Part shown: in pieces, positions 22,601 to 32,852 of the stretch
Position numbering within the stretch: position 1 is the stretch's first letter
How the letters are laid out: each line of letters starts with the position of its first letter
Assembly: GCA_963281155.1 (NCBI GenBank)
Contig: CAUJLY010000004.1
Location: 6,138,001 to 6,202,000, forward strand
DNA length: 64,000 nucleotides
Origin: Rhabditophanes sp. KR3021
Lineage: Eukaryota; Nematoda; Chromadorea; Rhabditida; Alloionematidae
Direction: 5' to 3'
Made by a program: the position numbers and the translations under genes
The notes under the pieces: model-generated
The model's database searches: none
Seen by the model: only the letters and a program-made list of their open reading frames with translations
What the model was told of the DNA's origin: nothing

Positions 22601-25240
22601 ACTGTCAGTATAGACAGGAATAATTTCTTCGTTAAAGAAGGTAAACATTCCCCCGAACTCATCCGCATAACAAGGCCAGTATTTTACTTCGGTTGTTGCC
22701 CAGCAAATTTGTACTCCAATTCTTGGAATCTATAAATAAAAAACAAATTCTTAAGAATTTGACAAGCACCAAATATTACCATAATGTATCCACTCTTAAT
22801 TGTATAATCTAAACCAGAATTTACTAGAGGCAATCCAGTAATCGTTTGAGAGTAATCAAAGTGAGTCAAATCAAATCCACAGCCAAAGTCGATTGTAATA
22901 TTTGTGGCTTTCACTATATTTGGGTTGAAAGCATTGATTGAATAGTATCCATAATACATATCTAAAAAATGTTTTAGGCATTTTAAACGATAATAAACAT
23001 ACTTCCTAATTGAATGATAGACTCCACAGTTTTTTGGATGCAAATATATTTTCGATAGACGATATCAGTTTTTTTACTGTAATAGTAAACTCCATTTTCT
23101 TCCCGATAACCAATATATATGACCCCTGTAGACAATTTAACAAGTGGACACATATCTTCATTCAAAAATACCTCATACGAGTTCATATCATAATCAAATG
23201 CAAAAGGCATTCCATTGTGATCTATATAAACGGGTACCCATACTTCTAATATTTGAATTGCGTAATATGGCAGAATGATATAATTTTTTGGGCATTTCAG
23301 CTGCCCGAAGTTAGTTATCTTTCCATATCCAAAGTATTGCTCAATGTTAATCAAAAGACTGAAATCGAAACCAATTCCAAAATCGCAAGATAATTTGGAC
23401 ATGTCGAAGTTAGAGTTGTAATTGTAACTATATAAGGTATAATATCCCAGGAAATGCTTTCCCAAATTTTGAATTGTTTCAATAGTTTCCTTAATGTCAA
23501 TAAATGTTGTGTGGCAGAAACCAGTTGTAATTGAATAGATAACTTGTTTGTTGATAATTTTGTAACCACCAAAGTATCCTCCTTTTGGATTAACTGTTAC
23601 TGGACAGCCTTGAATGTCAATTAAGACTTGGATCAAAGTCTGCGTTTCCGAAAAAGCCCATAGTCCACCACTTTTATCCATAAAGACGTGGAAGTAAATT
23701 TTCTCAATTGATATTTGGACCCCGTAGTAGGGTATGAGTACATATCCAAAAGGTACTACTTGGTTTAAATTTCCTTCAATTTTGTATAAGCCGACTGGAT
23801 CTGTAATGATAACTGTGCTCAAGTCCACACCTATTCCAAAATTAATGTCTAATTTGTCAAAGTCCAAATTATCATTGGGATTGAAGGGATATAAAGTATA
23901 ATAGGCATTGTTTTCCGGTCCGATTTCATTGATTTCATTAATGACTATTGTGATATTTATATTTGTAATTTCAGTTATTGTCTCAATATTTGTTGGGGAA
24001 GGCAAAATAGTATCAACTAATTTTCCATTTTTTATTATATAACCACCGAAAAATTGGCCATCGCTTCCTTTGATGTATGGGGCTCCTTGTGAGTCCAGAT
24101 AAACAACTATTTCAACGGAACTAGGATCAAATGTAACTAAATCACCGCATTTCTTGGCATAGACAGGATAATATACGACTTCAATTGTTAATTGCACGCC
24201 GATATTAGGGACCTTAAAACTTTGTTATTAAATGTTAAGCATTAAATTTACCATAATTAAGTGAGGTGGCAGTTTGATATTATAGGCGTTAGGGGCCATT
24301 TGAACTAAAGAGTTTTCATTTGCAGGCAATTGTGCCAAATTATATTCATAAGGCAAACCGAACATAGCATCAGAACTTTTTCTTCCATGAGAATGCATAA
24401 TCTCAACCTCATTATCTTCATAAAACAGGGGGTACTCAGAAAGATTGTTTTCTAAGATTAATGATTCGTCGTAGTGACCTCTGTACACTTTGTTGTTAAA
24501 GTTAGCTACTTTTACAGCTCCAGACATTACAATAAATCCTGCTCTTAGACGACCGTCAGGAGAATAAGCACATGGTATTCCTTGATCGGAGATTAAAATT
24601 TGAATAACACTACCATCTGCTCGAAAACTAAACATCTATTAGAAATAAAGATAACTAAGAATATGTTACCTGCAGGGAACAAGTGTATGAATGTCCACAT
24701 AAACAGGATAGAAAAGACCTGAAATAACACCATAATTATTATGCAAACATAAATAAGACGTTCTCAGAAGATGAACTGGTGGGTTTGGAAATGGAGAGGT
24801 CTTGGAAGAATTGTATGGTACCCAATATCAACAACCGTATCATTTTTGCAATAATTTTAATTGTTAATCAATTAACTTTGTTTAAAAAATAATAATCTAA
24901 ACTACTTGACCAAGCTTAAACATATATAATTGAGTCGTAAAGTGCTTGTAGTAATCAAAAGACTATAGCAACCCAATATTTTTGGTTTTGTATAATTTTA
25001 CTTAAACTTACCGTCGTCTAAATAAGGTATTCCGAAATTCTTAAGACAAGCATAGCCAGGTGGCACTGGAAAGTTTTCTCCTGTGTTAACAACAAACTGT
25101 GACATCGTATAACCAAACGCAGTATCTGGTTCCTCTTCACTTGTCTTGTTGGGAAGTTTGTGTTGGTGAGGTTTAGCTATTCCATGACAGACATTGGTCA
25201 AAGCAGCTAAAAGCAGCAAGCAGCAAATCAAATGTTTCAT
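19659..25240 (-). CDS. Large secreted multi-repeat protein with a mucin-like Cys/Thr insert, novel family
   Basis: Nine exons: 25012-25240, 24681-24718, 24252-24635, 23003-24212, 22780-22961, 22258-22729, 22155-22214, 21175-22113 and 19659-19999. The spliced frame is 1284 residues. A signal peptide ('MKHLICCLLLLAALTNVCHG') is followed by the family's N-terminal domain ('FVVNTGENFPVPPGY'). Then come about seven units of roughly 150 residues. Each has a 'VPxxGVQ' entry, a 'YFPVYxDxxG' strand, a 'DxxGxP' turn, a 'GYxxxNG' turn, an 'LGxxFxGYYxLxPFNPN' segment and a 'DFGxGFDLS' segment. Unit 5 is split by a Thr/Cys/Pro mucin-like insert with a Thr13 run and a 'YPPTTRCPIT' tandem repeat. Introns fall at unit borders, as expected for growth by exon duplication. 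Intron 2 needs a weak donor (gttccc) to keep frame. The last intron (1175 bp) holds an antisense GIY-YIG pseudogene. Extracellular location is inferred from the signal peptide; function is unknown. Confidence 0.7.
20036..20072 (-). repeat. Duplicated remnant of host exon 8 at the far side of the intron insertion
   Basis: The minus strand here reads 'cgaactccaccagacaa' after 'ttgttaatatcaatt'. It closely matches the end of exon 8 at 21175-21225 ('cgaattccaccaggcaat' after 'ttgaatattaattcg') with an 11-12 base deletion. The remnant lies just before the acceptor of exon 9, so host sequence flanks the inserted element on both sides. Confidence 0.5.
20250..21034 (+). pseudogene. Zinc finger plus GIY-YIG-like coding unit in intron 8 of the secreted gene, antisense to it
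   Basis: On the plus strand a finger 'YKCKSCKSTFNEVTFLADH' (about 20431-20500; C-x2-C-x12-H-x5-C) is followed by a charged helix, an in-frame TAA and a frame change. A clean 127-codon frame then runs to 21034. It has the GIY-type strand 'IYVLVG' (about 20634), the YIG-type 'LYDGVSGNVERRLLEH' (about 20703-20750), a 'KETRIMNILKKERQLV' helix and 'ALAFEYAITLE' with a candidate catalytic Glu. That order matches GIY-YIG nucleases of the LEM-3/ANKLE1 style (inference from motif order). It is a decayed, non-translatable unit in present form, though the last frame is well kept. Confidence 0.55.
21505..21655 (-). repeat. 30-bp coding minisatellite
   Basis: Five copies of a 30-bp unit (plus strand 'gtgatagggcatcttgtcgt' followed by tggcggatac) encode tandem 'YPPTTRCPIT' decapeptides in exon 8 of the 1284-aa secreted protein. 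Copies differ by 0-3 bases, so the expansion is recent. A related Thr-Cys run lies just 3' on the plus strand. Confidence 0.85.
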
Positions 25241-25439
25241 GAATAAAAATTGATATTAAGTAACACCTTTTCAAATTTGTTTTTATAGCAACTGATAAGG
25301 ATATAAAATACTTTATTTTGTCTATATTTGCGGCATGGATCAAAAGAGATGTCTCCATTAAAATAACGTTTTCTTTAATTGCTTACTAAATTTTATTAAG
25401 GATAAAATAAACAATACACACTTGTTAAAATATACAACA

Positions 25440-26514
25440 TTATTTTGTTGTTTGTTTGTCTACTTTTAATTGTTGTAGAACATCATCTGTTTTACTGAAG
25501 ATGGGTGAACCTTTTTGTTCTTTAAGGCCTGGATATACTTTTCCGTCTACTTTTACTACAGGCAAATTATTTGAGTCAGCAAACACTTCGTATTTTTTAC
25601 CATCTGCATCAAAGGTATATGCTTTATTTGTACACGTCTCAATCAAAACAGGGTAAAATTGACGATCAGACGACGTGCTAACAAGATATCCTTAAAAAAT
25701 TAATCACTTTAAAACAAATAGTCCATTATATTTATTACCTTCTAGAGGATAGAACCCTTCTGGAATCGTGATAGAGCCTTCTTCTTCGGGCTCGATGTTA
25801 TATTTGGCATAATCAAATATTTTTTCAGTAAAAGGTTTAATTGCAGACCCATAAGTCTTGATTCCGTCTATATCCATCAACCCAGTATAAATGTGATTTC
25901 CACAGACAACTACTGGGAAACCTTTTGGAATCGAATAGAACACTGATCAATTTCTTGTCATCAGAATATGCTGAAGGCCGTCCATCCTTGTTGATAATTA
26001 TGGGATAAAAGGTGTTGTTTGCCGAAGTTTTGACAAACATACCACTTATCGGGACATAGCCGAATCTGGAAATATATACATTTGAACAAGAAGTGAAATA
26101 GTACTTACGGTATTTCAATACTGCCAGCTAATGCAAGTGTCCTAATAACTCTTTGAATAATAATCAAATTGCATTGTAAAATATAGTATGCAGGATGGTG
26201 CTTTCCCAGTTTTAATATAGTCGATATGACACTTTCAAAATCTAAAGAATAACAATTGTATTGCATAGTTCCGTGGGCCATAATCATTTTGCCATTCTGC
26301 TCAAAATATCCATTATAAATAATCATATTGATAATAACATAAGGGGCTTCTTCGCCATCTTTCCACACATCAAATCTTTCGCCTTCATCATTGAGAGTAA
26401 AAATAAAGCCAGAGAAATTCATGTAACAAGGATAGTAATTGTTAGTGTCGTCTAACCTTACTGCATAATTTGGCACCATCAACATCTTCATTTTTAAATG
26501 AGCTTGCTTAATAC
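25440..26514 (-). pseudogene. Decaying member of the secreted repeat family
   Basis: Exons 26109-26514, 25739-26065 and 25440-25690 (introns 43 and 48 bp) carry three of the family's units: 'VPNYAVRLDDTNNYYP', 'GKHHPAYYI', 'NNTFYPIIINKDGRPSAYS', 'RQFYPVLIE' and 'FADSNNLPVVK'. The 5' end opens at an acceptor with no signal-peptide exon between it and the next gene. In exon 2 a run of four A (25923-25926 on the plus strand as tttt) puts the frame out by one. The first frame reads 'ISVLFDSK', but the homologous continuation 'GFPVVV' is in the next frame. A lost 5' end and a shift suggest a pseudogene; sequencing error or ribosomal slippage at the A run are alternatives. Confidence 0.55.
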
Positions 26515-26619
26515 CTATTAATTTAAATAAATATTATTCTACATTGGAGTGAACATTTTAAGGAAAATATACATCAAAGGTTTTTTTTAAAACACCGTTT
26601 TTGAATTTAGCACATTGTT

Positions 26620-26860
26620 GGTGAAGAAAACCAAGCTTATGTCTATTTCCTAATTAACTCAAGACAACGCCGTCAACATTCCTGCCTACTATCTACTGTT
26701 CAAGAAAAGAGTTTACTATGTCGACGAGTCTGGAAAAAAGACAGGATTAATCTACACTTTGAACAGTACAATCGTGTTTTAAAAAACGGCAACTTATTTG
26801 ACAGAAAGGAGTCTAGAATGGACAAGATAAAAAACCATCCAGTTGCCAGTACTATCTAAA
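26620..26860 (+). pseudogene. Plus-strand coding remnant, family unknown
   Basis: Between two minus-strand secreted genes the plus strand has about 38 open codons ('NIPAYYLLFKKRVYYVDES', then 'TGLIYTLNSTIVF') and, one frame over, 'KNGNLFDRKESRMDKIKNH'. The two read as one peptide broken by a single shift. I do not recognise it. It sits where the 5' end of the decayed gene should be and may mark the insertion that truncated that gene. Confidence 0.3.
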
Positions 26861-26911
26861 GAATTGACTAGTGACGAATAATTTTAATATTAATTTGTTT
26901 CCCTCGTTTAG

Positions 26912-29900
26912 TCAGTTTAATTTTGATAAAATACCTCTATTTATTTTTCCCATTCCTTGAACAGTGGACCAATCGAATTCTGTCAAGTCAATTTCCGAAC
27001 TGTTAACTTGTTTAGGTGTCATTGCTCCGGCATCTTCATCCATTCCTAAAAGTAGTCTTGCGATGGCTGGCGGACTATTCATTCGGAGTGCTTCTTGTGT
27101 ATTCCTGTCTAAGGTTTGAACTTCTGATTCTGTTAAACTTTTTTGTACTTTTTTGCCTGCGTTATCAATATCAATTACCTTAGTTTCAGTGGGCTTAACA
27201 AAAATCTGATCATTTTCGACTGGCTTAATAGTAACATCTTTAATTTGATTTTTTTCAATAGTCACTTCATCATTTGGTTTGGCAAATATGTCGAGACTAG
27301 ATTTGGGTATGTTTTCACTATCGCCTATCATAATACCATCAATTGGGTTATTTTCTGGAGATCCCTTTTTGCCTTTGTGATTATTGTTTTTCATAAAATC
27401 GAAGATTTCATCGTCGTTGTTATTTTCTACATTAATATCAATGTTTGCGTCTTCTGAGTCTATTTCACCTTGATCGTTATTTACATTAGATTTATCCTTC
27501 ATGGAATCTAATCCATCACTAGCTCGAGGCTTACCTTGACCATTTTCGTTACTGTTAGCATTACCTTGATCATTTTCATTACTTTTAGCAATGCCTTGAT
27601 TATTTCCATTAGATGTTTTCGGTTTGCCAGTAGTGCCTTTTGCAAAGAGATCATTATTTTCATTTGCTTTTGGATTTTTCAAGAAATTAAAAATGTCTTC
27701 CTCACTATCTTTGGTTTTCGGCTTATTATTCGATTCTACAATTTCCTTAGATTTCTTATTGGAGTCTTCACTTTTTTTCTTTTCAGCCGAATCAGTATTA
27801 CCATTCTTATCATCGTTATTGTTTAATATATCAAATGGAGTTACAGGTTTGGTCTTGTCACTTGTATCGAAACCAAATAAGTTATCAATATCATCCTTTG
27901 TTTCTTTGTCAAATGAAACCTTGTTAGGTTTTTGATCATCTTTCCCAAAGATTGTGTTAAATTCCTCTGAAGAAGTTTGGTCTTTTTTGTTATCAGAACC
28001 ATTATTATCTGGTTTGTCCCCATCATTTTTAGACACAATGTTGAATGGATCGTTCGAATCCGGACCATTGTTATTATTGCCGAATGGATTGTTCGAATCT
28101 GAGCCCTTGTTATTTGATCCCGGACTATTGTTATTTGAACCTGACGAGTCTCCCTTATTTTTCATTAAATCCAAAATATCACTAGAAACAAATGGTGAGG
28201 GTATTTCGTCTTTCTTTCCATCTTCTTTTTTTCCGAATATATTATCCAAATTCTCATCAGATTTTCCATCTTTTTTACTACCAAAGTCAAATGGATTCTT
28301 TGAACCAGGTTTGTTATTATCTTTCAAACCAAATGGATTATTTGAATCTGGACTATCTTTTTTACCCCCGAAGTCAAATGGATTCTTTGAACCAGGTTTG
28401 TTATTATCTTTCAAACCAAATGGATTATTTGAATCTGGACCATCTTTTTTACCACCAAAGTCAAATGGATTCTTTGAACCAGGCTTATTATTATCTTTCA
28501 AACCAAATGGATTATTTAAATCTGGACCATCTTTTCTTTTACCAAAGTCAAATGGATTCTTGGAACCAAATTTATTATTATCTTTCAAACCAAATGGATT
28601 ATTTGAATCTGAACCATTTTTTCTTTTACCAAAATCAAATGGATTATTTGAATCTGGACCATCTTTTCTTTTGCCAAAGTCAAATGGATTCTTTGAATCT
28701 GGACCATCTTTTCTTTTGCCAAAGTCAAATGGATTCTTTGAATCTGGACCATCTTTTCTTTTGCCAAAGTCAAATGGGTTCTTTGAATTTGGACTATCTT
28801 TTCTTTTACCAAAACCAAGTATATCGAATGGATTCTCCGAGCCCGGTTTATCTGATGATGTGGCTATAGAATTACTGATTGCATTTCCACCATTTCCATT
28901 ATTATCTTCATTTTTGTGTCCAAACGGATTATTATTTCCAATATTCAAATTAGGTTGTCCATTAAGATTATTTGAGCCAAATAGATCATTATTTTGTTCA
29001 GGTGAATTATCAGATGATGTTGCAATTGAATTACTGATAGCATTACCTCCTTCATTTGGTGATTTTGAACCGAATAAACCAGAGTTTTCATTCGGAGTTT
29101 TTGAACCAAACAGATTTGAAGCGAATGGATTTTTCAAACCACCTGCGTTAGGATTTTTAACACCGAATGGATTATTAGAACCACCTGCGTTAGGATTTTT
29201 AACACCGAATGGATTATTAGAATCACCTCCAGTCGGATTCTTATCACCGAATGGATTATTAGAAACATCATTATTTTTAATACCAAATGGATTTGAAACG
29301 GAATTTCCATTTGGTGTGTTTGGACCCAACAAATTCGATCCAGCTACATTGCCATTTGGCGTATTTGAGCCTCCTATTATTCCTCCCTGCATGTCCGGAA
29401 GATTTCCTCCGAAAGTAGTCTGACCTTGTCCTCCTGGAATATTTATTCCCGCCAAAGCAGGATTATTGACATTGGACGGATTAGTAATTGAATCTGTAGG
29501 CTCAATATTATTAGAACCATGCGGTACCCCAGCCATGAATCTTTCTGCATTTTGAGTGTCTAACTTTTCATCATAGGGGTTGATAGTCCAGTACCCATAA
29601 AATCTTGAACCAAGTTTATTTATCTCAGCAATAATTACGTCAATATTTAATGGCTTTTGTGATATTTGGCCTGTAGTTGAGGCATTCTTAAGGACTCCGT
29701 CAAAATCTCTATAACCCACAATATATCCATTATCTTTAGTTAAGATAAGAGGAATATTATCAGCGTCCAAAAGAACCGGGATGACGGAACCGTCTTCGTC
29801 AACAGTGTATGTCAAGTTGTCCTTTGAACTGACATAAACAGGGAAGTAACGTCCCTTAAGTTTTACACCTATTTTGGGCACCATAATGAAGTCACTTTTT

Positions 29901-31205
29901 ATTTCGACGTTTAAGCCAGCTCGAATTAGTCCCATTCCAAAGAAGTCATTTTTATTCTTTATTCGTTGGAAGTTAATTCCTACTCCTATGAGTGGAACCA
30001 TAACATCATTTCCGCCCATTTCTTCTGAACTATCGCTAGCACCGGAACCATCACTATTTGCCAAATTTAATTCAGATCCTGCAAATTTGTCCGGATGAAT
30101 CAAATAATAGCCAGGGAAGCGGACACCTAATCTATTTGTATTTTTGATGGCTATTGAAATAAGGTCAGATTTTGCAGAATGAAGTTTCCCTCTACCAGTT
30201 GAATATATATACTGCCCATTACGTTCACGGTAGCCAGGCCACGTTTTGCCATTGTTTATTGCAACAGGCAAGCCATCTGAATCCCATTTTACTTTTATCA
30301 TTTTACCATTTCTGGAAAGTTTTTTTTATTAAGGAAAATTAAACATACTCATCAATTGTTCCAGAAACACTGTCTTTATCGCAATAGACTGCGTACCATT
30401 TCTTGCTTGGCCCAATTGTTACGCCATAATAAACAACCCATACAAAGCCAGCAGGGACCTTAATTGCCAACCCTTCTGTTACTAGGCCAAGGCCAATTGC
30501 CTTTCTAAAATTAACTCTCCTCCAATTTATTCCTTTCAAAATATAGCCCTCGAAAACAATAAGACCACTTTGACTTTCTTCTGCACAAAGCTTACCGGGT
30601 ATTAGTTTTCTACCTCTTTTAAATGTTGGAAACGTCTTGAACTCAAGGAATGAAATGATTGCCAAATCATACGTTCCAAAAAACCACGGCCCATTTGGAT
30701 CTGATGGTGTAGGAATTGAATTAATTATAACGAAACCAACATATAGTCTATGATCTCGCCCTAAACCAGCCGGTAAGCCATTACTGTCTCCAAAGATCTT
30801 CATTCTTCTTCCGCTAGCTGTAAAGGAGTAAGCGACCCCTCTACGATTTAAGTAGACCTCATAGAAATTTCCACTATCATCAAAACTGCAGCCAAAATTC
30901 TTTACTTTCACATATCCTCTTTTAGGGACAAAAAATAAATTGGTATTCACGACAAACCGAGTATTGATATTTGTGGCATTTGCAGCAGCTGAAGCATTAC
31001 TCGTAGTTGTTGTTGTAGTAGTAATAATATTGACAGTTCCGAATGGCACGACTTTTTGAATCTGGGCAAGACCGCCAATCATTTGAAATCCATTAGAAGG
31101 TTGGTTTTGCTGTACAAAACCGAAAAAGTTTCTATTGTGTCTATTAGCTTCATTTATTGGAATTCCTGCAGACAGTAGTATAAATAAAAGTAATGGAAGT
31201 ATCAT
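26912..31205 (-). CDS. Giant secreted protein with family domains and an NPF-rich repetitive tail
   Basis: Two exons, 30349-31205 and 26912-30311, with a 37-bp intron (phase 2), give 1418 residues. A signal peptide ('MILPLLLFILLSAGIPI') and a short Thr run are followed by the family N-terminal domain ('RFVVNTNLFFVPKRGYVKV', 'FGDSNGLPAGL', 'YVGFVIIN'). Two repeat units come next ('KKWYAVYCDKD', 'FPGYYLIHPDKF'; 'GRYFPVYVSSKDNL', 'GYWTINPYDE'). From about residue 550 on, the protein is low-complexity: about twenty Asn-Pro-Phe motifs in tandem blocks such as 'NPFDFGKRKDGPDSK' and 'NPFGLKDNNKPGSK'. An acidic Asn/Asp/Lys-rich stretch and a short ordered C-terminus ('LDRNTQEALRMNSPP') follow. The repeats resemble structural or phase-separating extracellular proteins (inference). 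No known family was recognised. Confidence 0.75.
28270..28830 (-). repeat. Coding tandem repeats with NPF cores
   Basis: Two interleaved units of about 45-50 bp, encoding 'NPFDFGKRKDGPDSK' and 'NPFGLKDNNKPGSK', are repeated about eleven times with few differences. This points to unequal crossover or slippage growth inside the exon of the 1418-aa protein. Confidence 0.85.
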
Positions 31206-32852
31206 TTCAAAAATAAATAAGTGTGTCTATTTAATTATGTTTTATATGGTTCTTTTATCAAGTTCCTGACTTCACCATAAATCGTATTTTATTTAAGGAG
31301 ACATTGTATATTGTTATTCATAAACATTATCAATATTTATTTTAATTATACAATCTTACTCTTTTTAATTTAATAAATAAGTTGTAAAGTTAATTAAAGA
31401 ATCAATCAAAAGTTTACACAATTTATGAAATTCGTTTAGTATTCATTATAGGTACTAAGTATTGAGAAGTTGTATTTTATTAGATTATTTTGTGGTAATT
31501 GAATTTACATGCTTTAACTTTTCTTTTCATATGCTTATTATTGTTTTTAATCAGATATTAGATATGTGGCAAACATTGTAAAGGTTGTTATTATGGGTAA
31601 AAATACGTGTGTATATAAATATGAAGATGAGTACTAAATGATACATAAAACATAGATAAGCCAGAACAAGGCTTTTGATTGTATGCGATGAACTTTATGT
31701 AAATCATAACAAGACAGTATAATAAATATAATGAGTACTTTGTGGTAAAATAAAAAATGGTTATTTGAAATGTCTTGTAATATGAAGCTTTATGACAAAT
31801 CCAATTTAAATGTGTAAATAAAATTTATTATTGCAATCCAAAGAAATAAACATTTTTTAAAAGCTAGTTAAAAGCTTTAATATATATATTTTTTATATTG
31901 CCTAATGGTACACGATTATTCGCTTCGCAAAACATCTTTAAAAATGTTAAAATATTTTTATACTTAATCAAAATTTTAAAGATGATTAATATTTCATATA
32001 GTTAGTAATGCCATTTCCTGAAAATTGTGTTTTGTTATTGGGTAGTTTAAAAATTGCGATTCTTGGTATGTACATGAGGAAAGTTAGTTCATGTATTATA
32101 AAATTCATTTAATGGGAGATAATATTTGACAATGTTTGATAATATTTGGTAATGTATGATATTAGATAGTGTTTGTTAAGCTTTTTAGAACCATAATTTG
32201 GTCTAACACTTCATTTAAATTAGTCCTTTATGTATAAGTCAGTTGATGGCAACATATAGACTTTATCTGCTATCACCTAAAATAACTATATATCTAGATA
32301 AATACATATTTGTATAAAACAAAGCCCATCTCTTCATTCAAAATAATTGGTTTTCAAGGGATAAATAAGTATATACAAAAGTTATGCATTCCAATCACTC
32401 ATGGAGAAGAAATATTTCTTTGTGCTTTGGAGTTTTCATTCCTACAAGTTTATACTCTTCTAAGCTGGTAAAATCTTTTTCCCAATAAAAAATAATAATA
32501 AAAAATATTGAAATAATAATACAATTTAGTTTACTTTGTTCACATCGCCAATTCCTCCACGTACACCTTATTAGCAATGAAAATGTGATCTTTTATTTTG
32601 CATGCTTACCTAAAATGTCTGAAAATATTCAATTTCAATATTTTTTTAATTAAAGTCAATAATAAGCCCTTATATTTTGCCTTTATTTCAAACTTTTTAT
32701 CAAAACTTTTTATCTAAATTTTATCTCAAATTTTATCTAGACTTTCAAGTCATCTCTATTATAAAAATAGTTTCAAAGTTAATATTTGTTTGCTTAATTG
32801 TGTGTATATAATATTTATATTTATTTAATGTTAATTTTTGCAGATAATCAAA
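31206..32852. other. Intergenic, strongly AT-rich, no gene recognised
   Basis: This is the shared upstream region of the divergent 1418-aa secreted gene and the SK channel gene. A TATA-like 'gttttatatgg' lies near 31230-31242 for the minus-strand gene. A 60-codon minus frame at 32395-32577 starts at TTG and is not supported. Just upstream of 32853 an acceptor-like tttttgcag precedes the SK start. Confidence 0.4.

Noticed and set aside
18378..26879. 17-of-18 match 'gaattRactagtgacgaa' at 18378 and 26861 as possible element ends
   Set aside because: One such near match is about what chance gives in 64 kb, and flanking bases do not agree.
27954..29423. 489-codon plus-strand frame opposite the 1418-aa gene
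   Set aside because: It is a shadow of the repeat-rich coding strand: Ser/Phe/Leu-rich, with the same period as the NPF repeats and no independent start or splice context.
32395..32577. 60-codon minus-strand frame with one hydrophobic stretch
   Set aside because: Only a TTG start, with an in-frame stop shortly upstream and no acceptor that would supply an ATG exon.
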